64,000 bases of DNA, from positions 496,001 through 560,000 of the forward strand of contig NC_011679.1 in assembly GCF_000150955.2 (NCBI RefSeq), read 5' to 3'. The notes under the pieces were generated by a model. The model did no database searches and was not told where the DNA came from. It saw nothing but the letters and a program-made list of their open reading frames with translations. Shown here in pieces: positions 56,386 to 64,000 of the stretch; within the stretch, counting starts at the first letter, position 1; each line of letters starts with the position of its first letter. The stretch comes from Phaeodactylum tricornutum CCAP 1055/1. Lineage: Eukaryota > Bacillariophyta > Bacillariophyceae > Surirellales > Neidiaceae. Made by a program: the position numbers and the translations under genes.

Positions 56386-58083
56386 ATGGTGCAAGGGATT
56401 GAGACCATTTCGTTCCCTACCAACGCCGCCGGCATGGCAATCAATCGCCGGTCTCCTCGTGCGGATCGTAGCTCGACTCGTACGTCCCTACAACGAGACG
56501 CGGCGTCGTCGTCGTCGTCGTCAGCAGCGGGGAACCGTCGATTCCTGCCCGTCACGTCCGCTTATCTCAGATATCAAACGATGCACACCTTTGTCGTGAG
56601 TCAACCGATGAGCGCTGCCGTACTTTTACTCCTCGTTGTGGCGGCACTCGACGGTTTTTACGAAAGTGTACGCGTACGGCACCCGTACAATTTCGCACAC
56701 GGGTTGTCCCCCGCGTCGGGACTTTCCAAACTCCCCTCGTCGTCTCTCCGCCGGACGGCAACGACCGGTGCGAACGGATCCGAACTACCGACACCACTGC
56801 TAGCCAAGCATTCGACTACGGCTACGACTGCAGCCAATGACACGGCTTCGATTCCTACCGCCGATAATGCACCCCCAACAACCCGAGTTCAATCGGCTTT
56901 CGCGGACAACAGCGTCAGCGACAATCCGTCGTGCCTCGGCAAGGAGCATTTGGTACAGATTCTGATCGCCGCGGGGAAAACTCCGGAGGAAGCCGAGGCA
57001 CAGTGTCCCACCCTACCTCTCTGGCAAGAAGTGGTGGATCTGTACGGCGACGCCCCCATCATACTGGGGCAGGAGCGGTGTCAGGCCTACCGGGAAGCCG
57101 TGCGCAATCAGTTCGAAGACGCACCTCCTCTGCACAACATTCGCGTGGACGGACTCTTCAACGTGGGTACCAACGCTCTGGCACAGAACAATTTGTTGAA
57201 TCTTGAACACGGACGGTACTTTCAACCCAATTTGTCCTTGGACGATCCGGACTATGCGGAAAAGCTGGGCGTGCTCCTCTTCGTGGGTTGGGGCAAACAT
57301 TCCATGATCAAGTACAAGCCAACTAATGCGAGGTTACAGTTACCCGTAGTACTCGTCCGAGATCCCTACCGGTGGATGAAGAGTATGGTGCGTAAGCATT
57401 TGTTTGATGAAAGAGAATTCTATCGTTTGTGTTTGTGTATATATATATACATGTGTGTGTGATTGTGACCGCGGAAGTGTTCTACTTTTTGTACATGGTT
57501 CAACAGAATAGGCCTACCGACTGACACGAATGGCTCTGCCAACCCTTCCATACAGTGCAAAACTCCGTACCGGGCTGTTTTTGACCAACAACCCAATCAT
57601 TGCCCCAACCTTGTCCCTACCGAGGACGAACAACTCGCCTCCGGCAATTTAACTACCTACAAAGTTTCGGTCACTCAGAATGCCCACAGTACGGTGACGG
57701 ACGAATTCGATTCCCTCGCCGACTACTGGTCGGAATGGAACCGCATGTACCGGGACGTGGAGTTCCCGCGGCTGATTGTACGCTTTGAGGACACCATTTT
57801 TCACGCGGAAGCCGTCATGGACGCGATTGCCCGTTGCGCGGGCGTGGAACGGGCAAAACCTTACCGTTACTACGTAGAACAAGCCAAATCCCACGGTCTC
57901 AGCTCCAATTTTGTGACAGCCTTGGCCAAGTACGGGACAAGCCAAGGACGGTTCGACGGCATGACTCCAGCCGACCTCGCTTACGCCCGGACCCATCTAG
58001 ATCCGGCACTCATGAATACGTTTGGTTACCAGTACCAAGGCAGGTATACTGCGCCGCAAGTTTCATTGGCCAAAGAGTCTTAG
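56386..58083 (+). CDS. Sulfotransferase-like type II membrane protein A, two exons
   Basis: Exon 1 is 56386-57387 and exon 2 is 57556-58083. The 168-nt intron has a GTGCGT donor and CATACAG acceptor. Join: RWMKSM then CKTPYRAVF. The product is 509 residues from ATG 56386; ATGs at 56284 and 56581 are also possible. One membrane helix (SAAVLLLLVVAALDG, about residues 76-91) follows a basic, Ser-rich cytosolic tail, the plan of Golgi glycan enzymes. The lumenal part has a P-loop-like FNVGTNALAQ (258-267), which replaces the usual 5' PAPS loop, and VRDPYRWMKSM (324-334), which matches the 3'-phosphate site RDPxxxxxS. The C-terminal domain has FDSLADYWSEWNRMY and RLIVRFEDTIF. It likely moves sulfate from PAPS to a glycan; acceptor unknown. 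Confidence 0.75.
57427..57463. repeat. (TG)n/(TA)n microsatellite in the intron of gene A
   Basis: Alternating TG, TA and TG runs fill the middle of the gene A intron. This is simple-sequence DNA, likely variable between strains. Confidence 0.85.
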
Positions 58084-59299
58084 GGCAGGCAATTTACTTA
58101 CAACTAATCCGATTGGACTCTTGACTGCTCGGTTGTACATCAGCTTGCACGGTTTTATGCGGTGTGTAGACCTAGTTCTAGTAGCCAAGGACGGTTTGAC
58201 GGCATGACTCCAGCCGACCGTGCTTATGCTCGAACCCATCTAGATTTTGATGAAACCAAAAGGCGGCATTGTACCATCCAGATGCGTATTCGTCTCATTG
58301 CTGCAAGAGCGCTTAAAAAAACGATGACAGAAATTCGAGTGCCATCTACTTTTATTGTGTATTGTATGCAATGGCGTGACCATCCACTATTGAGAAGAGC
58401 CATCCTGATGCTTGTGCAACTTTCAATCAGAATGGTACAATGACGCAATCAAATGACTACTACTCAATGAGACTAACTGTAAGGGAAGTCATTGAGACAA
58501 GCATCCAAGAGAAACAGAAATGAGGTTTAAGGCAATAGATAGTACATGTGGAAATTCCAAAGGAATGAGAGTAGGTGGATGTTGGTTTAGAGGCTATATT
58601 GTGTGAAAGTCAACCAGGGTCTACATTTTTTTGGAATGGTAACTCTTTTTTACGGTTAATCATCGTAAGGTCGTAAAACTGTTGCAGTCACGACCAGTCG
58701 TAACACAAAAATGTTTTGGATGAGTATACAGCCTTTTGGCATCGCCTGTTCGTATCGAAATGTACTGCTTCTACGTGTTACAGCCCTAGGACCGCCTAAC
58801 CTGGTCCGTGTTTCGGCAAACTCCCGACGTGTGTGGTTGACTGTGACGTTCGGTATCATTGCCCTTCTTTCTCGAGGAAAGAAGTAGTCCGGTCTCGTGT
58901 TTGCCATGGCATAGGTCACCAGTTATTAGTCATCATTAATCACGGGTTCGAGCACTCCCAGGAGTCAAAAGGGCAACGATATTACTAGGATACTCAGTCA
59001 CGACGACTTCACTCCCAAGATTCGGTTTTATCAACGGTTTCCCTAGTGACAAAACTATTTAACAAGTCTGAATGACTCTGGGGTGGTGTTCGGATCCCGA
59101 TCCCGGGGCAACGAATCCTAAAAGGAGCGCGACGATCCGGCGTACACAAATCACGGAAAAGCGTGGCTATTGGACCTCCCTACTCGGCTCATTGGTTGGT
59201 GTTCATTTTGGTAGTGTGGTACCTTTCAAGCCCAACGAGAAGGAACGCATTCGTTACGACACGACCATTACCCCATCGCGGATTAATTCCCCTTCGACG
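58084..59299. other. Spacer between sulfotransferase-like genes A and B with a gene remnant
   Basis: About 1.2 kb. It holds the detached C-terminal fragment at 58183-58245 (listed separately) and the promoter region of gene B. A second ATG in the gene B frame (59072) would move its start into this stretch. The rest shows no coding signal. Confidence 0.4.
58183..58245 (+). pseudogene. Duplicated fragment of the gene A C-terminus
   Basis: These 63 bases repeat 57940-58002 of gene A with only about half a dozen changes and no gaps, keeping the frame (SQGRFDGMTPADRAYARTHLD against SQGRFDGMTPADLAYARTHLD). The bases on either side do not continue the match. It starts about 100 bp after the stop codon of gene A and has no start codon or neighbouring exon, so it is a remnant of an old tandem copy. 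Confidence 0.88.
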
Positions 59300-60534
59300 A
59301 TGCGATCGTTCGCCCCACAACACGCGAGTGTAATGGCGGTAGTCCTGCTAGTCCTGGCCGAATTGCGCACGTTATTCCACGTTCCCCAGGACGTTTGGTT
59401 GCAGGCGGACCCACCCCTTAGCGGCCGGATCCAATTTATTCTGACGACGGAATCATCTCACGAGTCTGACCACCCGAACAACGACACCGCCCCATCGGCG
59501 GCACAGGAGGAAAGTATCCCCTCCCGTGACGAGGTGACGTATTTGTACGGAGAGGAACCCGTGTTGCTGGGACTGGAACGTTGTGCGGAGTATCGTGCGG
59601 CACGCGACGCCCGCAACATTTCCGTCCAAGACCAACATCTGGGAGGAATACGGATTGCCGGTATGTACAATACGGGTACCAACGCGATCGCACAAACGCT
59701 CTTGAAGAATCTGGAAACAGAACAATACATGCCCGATTTGACGATTCCCGAATTCAAGGAACGCAATGGGTGGCAACCCAATGTAATATGGGGCAAGCAT
59801 TCGCTTTTGAGCGACAAGTACCCCAATTCGCTCATCGCGATAGAGCGCAACAGTATTCTTCCCGTAGTCATGATCAGGGATCCGTATCGCTGGATGAAGA
59901 GTATTGTACGTAACGGACTTTGGCGCACGGGAGTCCCATCCGTATTGTGTCCCCGAAAAAATACCTCACTTTGTTTTTTGTTTTCCGGGGGAATCGCTAG
60001 TGCAAGGCTGAATACGGTGTTTCGTTCCATTACGTCATGCCACCAAGATACGCGGAGCATTGTCCTGGTCTCGTTGTCACGCCCACCGAAGGTCGACACA
60101 CTCCGCAGAAGACGCACAAACTCACGGTCACGGAGCTTAAACTGAGCAACGAGTTTGACTCTCTGGCCGACTACTGGTCCGAATTCAACCGTCTATACCT
60201 GGAAGCGGACTTTCCGCGCATCATGGTCCGATACGAGGATACCATTTTCCATACCGAAAAAGTGGTAGAGGCGCTGCGCGAATGTGTCGGGATCCCGGAC
60301 GACAAGCGTGGCTTCCAGTACCATACCGCAGCCGCCAAGAAACACGGCCACTCCTCCGATTTGGCTACCGCGCTTCGCAAATACGGCACCGAAAAAGGCC
60401 GCTACGACGGCCTCACGGCAGACGATCTACAATACGCCCGGAAAGTGTTCAACAATACTCTCATGGAAACGTTTCACTATCGTTACGCTCCGGAGTCGTA
60501 TTTAGCTCCGCCCATGGAGCAAGTCTGGAGGTAA
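59300..60534 (+). CDS. Sulfotransferase-like type II membrane protein B, two exons
   Basis: Exon 1 is 59300-59905 and exon 2 is 60001-60534. The 95-nt intron has GTACGT and GCTAG ends and sits at the same codon as in gene A (RWMKSI then CKAEYGVSF). The product is 379 residues from ATG 59300, or 455 from ATG 59072. A membrane helix follows the start (SVMAVVLLVLAELRTLF). The matching motifs are MYNTGTNAIAQ, IRDPYRWMKSI, FDSLADYWSEFNRLY and RIMVRYEDTIF. The shared intron site, order of motifs and head-to-tail position show that A and B arose by tandem duplication. The sequences have diverged widely, so the copy is not recent. The acceptor glycan is unknown. Confidence 0.75.
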
Positions 60535-61139
60535 TCTGGTACAAAGAGCCTGAACAAATGTGTGACTTGGACATGAAAAGAATACCCTATACATTGAGAT
60601 GGTCAACGGCGCTTGGCATTTTTGCCGGGCGTCATGCCCTACCATCAATGTATTCTTTTCATACACTGGCACGCAACGAACCATTTTGGTCTCTGCTTGG
60701 ACATACAGGTGGCCACAAGAGTGGACTCTTGCTGGTGTGCCTTACGTGACCTTGAAGGAGGCAACTGCGGTACAAGGGCACTTGCTCTTGACATTGATTG
60801 CCAATTCCAGCGATTGAACAAAGGATATTTATAAAGAGTCTAGACAAATATTCCAAGATAACTCTTTCCATAACTTACTGTTAGTTTGGGTTTCGAACAG
60901 TTTGCGCTCAATTTCACAAGCGACGCAGGGCCACAAGAGTACTCTTGCTAGTCTGCCTGAAGGAGGCAACTGCGGTACGAGGGCACGGACCAATTCATTC
61001 AAAGAATCACCCTCTTCGAGAAAACAGCAGCAATCAGGGGTTCGTCGAGTAGCAACCTTGTAATTGTACTACCGCATGGACAAAACAAGATGACCTTGTT
61101 GAGGGGGATGAGGGGCTTTGGCAAAGTCTCCAAGCTGTC
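60535..61139. other. Spacer between gene B and the broken copy C
   Basis: About 600 bp without a recognisable gene. It contains a direct repeat (60711-60781 and 60929-60987). The right part may hold decayed 5' sequence of copy C. Confidence 0.35.
60711..60781. repeat. Direct repeat, first copy (second at 60929-60987)
   Basis: Both copies start GGCCACAAGAGT and share GAAGGAGGCAACTGCGGTAC. The second is about 12 bases shorter because of a gap in its middle. Spacing is 218 bp. It is not similar to the sulfotransferase coding exons, so it marks an independent local duplication. Confidence 0.82.
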
Positions 61140-61830
61140 GTCTCTAGGAGCGCACTTCACCGGGCGGGCTTTGACGCTACAAACGATCGCCAAATCAATC
61201 CTTCTTGTCAGGGCAAAGAGCATCCAACCCCAATTTTGCTTGACCCTGATCGCAGCGTCACAAAACTTGGTAGTCTGAGCGAATCACTTCCGCTTTGGAA
61301 GGACGTGACGGATCTTTACAGCGGTACTCCAATCATTCCTGGCCTTGATTTGTGCAAACGCTATCAACAGAATCTTGAAGATCAAAAGATCCTCCGAAAC
61401 CGACATTGCGGTATGAAAGTTGCTGGAACCTTCAATTTGGGGAGCAACGCTATGGTTCTCACATTGAAGAAGCATCTTGGCAATCAAAAGTACTATTTGC
61501 ATGATACCACAATATCGATTATACGCTTTTAAGCACTGGTTTTCAACCCAATGCTATATGGCGTAAACAATTGCTTCTACAACAAACCAATGTGGTGTAT
61601 TTGACCAAGGATATTGGTGTATTGCCAATTGCGGTTGTCAAAGATCCCTATACTTGCCTGCATTCTACGGTTACATTATTTGCTCGTTTCTTCAGCCATG
61701 GTAGACAATGTTGTTTGCCAAGGTTTGTCTCTTGCCAGAACTCTTCAATCATAAAAGTGCAAAGCACCCTACAAGGAGCACAGCCTTTTAAAGGGGGGGA
61801 GTTGCCCCATACATAGTCAGATCGACGCAA
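61140..61830 (+). pseudogene. Broken sulfotransferase-like copy C
   Basis: The reading frame shows lumenal parts of the A/B family: NPSCQGKEHPTPILL, SLPLWKDVTDLYSGTPIIPG, GTFNLGSNAMVLTLKKHLG and, after a frame change near 61510, TGFQPNAIWRKQLLL and VVKDPYTCLHSTV. The P-loop-like Thr is Ser (NLGSNA), and in the 3'-phosphate site the Arg is Lys and the Trp-Met-Lys is gone. An in-frame stop, the frame change, no membrane helix and no second exon after the point where A and B have their intron all point to a pseudogene. It is a host gene-family remnant. Confidence 0.82.
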
Positions 61831-62432
61831 GGCGACCTAGGATACGCATTTGACAATCGGGGGAGAGCGAGCAATGGAAACATTTCGGTGAAGTGGTTGT
61901 TTTTCGAGAGACAATTTCCTATTCGGGTTTCGTTCACAAGCAGGCTGCAGAAAATTAGCTATTAGTGTGTTGACAGTTAAAGAATAAATGCAGCAATTCC
62001 AATGCATCGTTATTCAATTTTTGCTGTTCTGCAGCTCCTCATCATTTGCGTCCAGTCTCGGTCGCTGAGACTTGAAACCTGTATTCCATCTTCTAATATT
62101 TGCTAATGAGAGGTTGCTCTACTAGAGGCAAAACTCCGAAGTGTTCGAGTGTGCTTTGTAGCAGTTAACAGTAATTACTACCCCACAATAGTCTGTCCTA
62201 ACGCCGAAATATGCTTCGTGACTGTGAATCATTTTTCTTCCATTCCGGGAATGAAACGGGAAGTAAACGGATTTTCGCTGGGAACTGACTGTGAGTGTGA
62301 GTGGTTTGGCATCAAACAAAGAGGAACGACCATGGCATACCGGCCAAATTTGCTTCAAGCAAAGTCGTAACGTCGTTCCTCAACCAACACGATCTGTGGT
62401 TTGGTTCGTGCTTAGTCAGCAAGACGACGGGG
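61831..62432. promoter_or_regulatory. Region upstream of TBCD
   Basis: About 600 bp holding the TBCD promoter and 5' leader. The TBCD frame remains open upstream of the ATG for at least 90 bases, but no in-frame ATG was found there. No other gene is seen. Confidence 0.35.
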
Positions 62433-64000
62433 ATGTCCTCCATCGAGAAGAAAGTACGGGACGACACTGCAGAATCCGAAACAGTTCTATTTGCTGAAGA
62501 AACCGAAGCATTTGCCCTGGTTAAATATATTGGTCAAGAAGGTGTGGATTACGATGTTCCGCTAAAAAGGTTGCGGTCAATTTTTGACAAATACCTGGAA
62601 TGCCCTAGCTTGCTGGATTCCGTTCTCGAAGCTTTGACGAAGCGGTTGGCAGAGACGGCACAAAACGACCTTCGTACGGATCAGCAAGATAATTATAGAA
62701 CGATGCGCTATGCGCTATCGGCATTGTACGCTTTAGCCAAAGTCCGCGGACGGAAAATCATTCAGCGATTTTTACCTCATGCGGTGGACGATGTGGAACC
62801 CATTTGGAAAGCTTTGCAACAGGTCCTTCGCTGGCAGGCAGTAAAATCAGATGAGGTTGCTCCATCGAAAGGGCCACCGATTTGGGAATCAATCTACATG
62901 CTTTGGAATTGGATGGGAGTTCTTAGCTTGGTACCGTTTGATTGTGATATTTTGGCTGACAAAAGCTTAGTTCAAGCTCTCATGAATTCGGGAAAGACCT
63001 CTCTCCAAGAAGCTGGCCCAATTCGGGACGCAGCAGCGACGTGCCTCGCTTCTTGGATGTCAAGACCTGATCTGGAAGCCGTGGAAATCCCGGACTTTGT
63101 CCGATGGAGCACTGACGTCATCGAAGCGTACAGCCGACAAAGATCGAATGTGAATCTATTTCGAACACTCGGCGTGTTGCAAACATGTTGCGCAGCCTTG
63201 AAATTATCATCCGTTTCACGAAAAAGGTTACTTTTCCATTTCCAAGCACTGTGGGATCCTTTGCTAGACTTGTCTCAAACAATTAGAGATGATTTTTCCC
63301 TACAAAAGCTGCTTATCAAGTGGTGGAGCCGAATGAGCTGTGCCCATTTACCGCCTCGGGTAGCAACATGGAGATACCAACGAGGAAAGCGCTCATTGTT
63401 AAACAATGTTCGCCCTATAGCGTCCGCACACGATTCTACTTTACTGACTTCTTCTTTGGCCCACGACGAAATCGAGAAAGATTCTATTTTTCTCGTTCCA
63501 GATGAGGTTGAAGACGCACTTGGACGGATTTTGGAGGGACTCGGGCACTTATCGACAATAGTTCGATGGTCGGCTGCAAAAGGAGTAGGTCGAGTTACTG
63601 AACGCCTCCCAGAACTTTGCGGGGAAGATGTCCTCGACGCCGTCCTGGAGTTTTTCGACGACGAAGAAAACGATCGATTATGGCATGGAGGGTGCCTGGC
63701 TCTAGCTGAATTGGCTCGGCGAGGACTCTTGCTTCCGGCGAGACTGGGAGAGGTAATTCCGCAAGTTATACGCGCCATCCAATTCGATTTACAGAGTAAC
63801 CACAGTAGCGTTGGTGCACACGTACGCGACGCAGGATGCTATACATACTGGGCGTTTGCAAGAGCCTACAGCCCGGAAGTGATGAAACCATATCTAAGCA
63901 GTCTAAGCAAGGCGATTGTTTTGACAAGCTTATTCGACCGGGAAGTCAATTGCAGGCGAGCTGCCTCGGCCGCCTTTCAGGAAGCTGTCGGTCGCCAAGG
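62433..64000 (+). CDS. TBCD: Tubulin-folding cofactor D (N-terminal half, runs off the window)
   Basis: The frame is open from ATG 62433 to the right edge, about 522 residues, with no stop and no intron so far. It aligns with TBCD from the start: [63 protein letters not shown] and, most strongly, [71 protein letters not shown] and [23 protein letters not shown]. TBCD is a HEAT-repeat protein of about 1,200 residues that holds beta-tubulin and joins it to alpha-tubulin together with cofactors C and E. It also regulates microtubule dynamics with ARL2. The second half lies outside the window. Confidence 0.97.
   Translation, partial: [522 protein letters not shown]

Noticed and set aside
57388-57477. 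Alternative acceptor GCGGAAG for the gene A intron
   Set aside because: It gives a Cys start too, but alignment to gene B (CKTPYRAVF with CKAEYGVSF) favours the CATACAG acceptor at 57555.
58940-58965. GGTTCGAGC resembling a tRNA B box
   Set aside because: The flanking bases do not form a T stem or acceptor stem, and no matching A box and anticodon arm could be drawn.
1-64000. Search for mobile elements, viral fossils and CRISPR arrays
   Set aside because: No transposase, reverse transcriptase, capsid or integrase motifs, terminal repeats or spaced repeat arrays were seen anywhere in the window.

Overview
The window reads as nuclear DNA of a photosynthetic stramenopile, most likely a pennate diatom such as Phaeodactylum tricornutum. 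This is inferred from the gene content, the roughly balanced base composition, the close gene packing, the short GT-AG introns (about 60-220 nt) and the diatom-style Golgi sulfotransferase-like family. It was not confirmed by any search. I found no transposon, viral fossil, CRISPR array, rRNA or convincing tRNA.

Layout. 1-9.3 kb: the 3' end of an acidic repeat protein, a CIA30-domain protein (-), the TFIIH subunit TFB5 (+), an SLC44/choline-transporter-like membrane protein (-, two exons), an ankyrin protein (-) and the rRNA-processing factor UTP23 (+). 9.5-15.3 kb: DNA primase large subunit (-), ribosomal protein uL2/RPL8 (+), an FKBP8-like tail-anchored protein (-) and an Mpo1/DUF962 protein (-). 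16.0-33.6 kb: one giant VPS13 lipid-transfer gene, about 5,690 codons over nine exons. Its reading frame is complete except for one base apparently missing in a T run. 34.1-42.9 kb: SMC6 (+), DNA ligase I (-) and argininosuccinate synthase (+). 43.1-48 kb: an F-box/LRR protein (-), FCF2 (+), IMP4 (-) and a cytochrome-b561 protein (-). 48.8-55.7 kb: a small cupin (+), an Asp/Asn beta-hydroxylase-like protein with TPR and zinc-ribbon ends (+), an orphan tail-anchored protein (-) and a CLC chloride/proton exchanger (+). 56.3-61.8 kb: a cluster of sulfotransferase-like genes, with two intact copies, one detached C-terminal fragment and one broken copy. 62.4 kb to the right edge: the first half of tubulin-folding cofactor D (+).

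The genes do not form one pathway. Themes recur: DNA replication and repair (PRIM2, SMC6, LIG1, TFB5), small-subunit processome biogenesis (UTP23, FCF2, IMP4, the last two convergent neighbours) and membrane or lipid traffic (VPS13, SLC44, CLC, Mpo1-like). Most regulatory space lies in divergent intergenic stretches of 0.4-1 kb. The least conventional parts are the sulfotransferase-like cluster, the oversized VPS13 with PDZ-like and C2 insertions, and the hydroxylase-like fusion.
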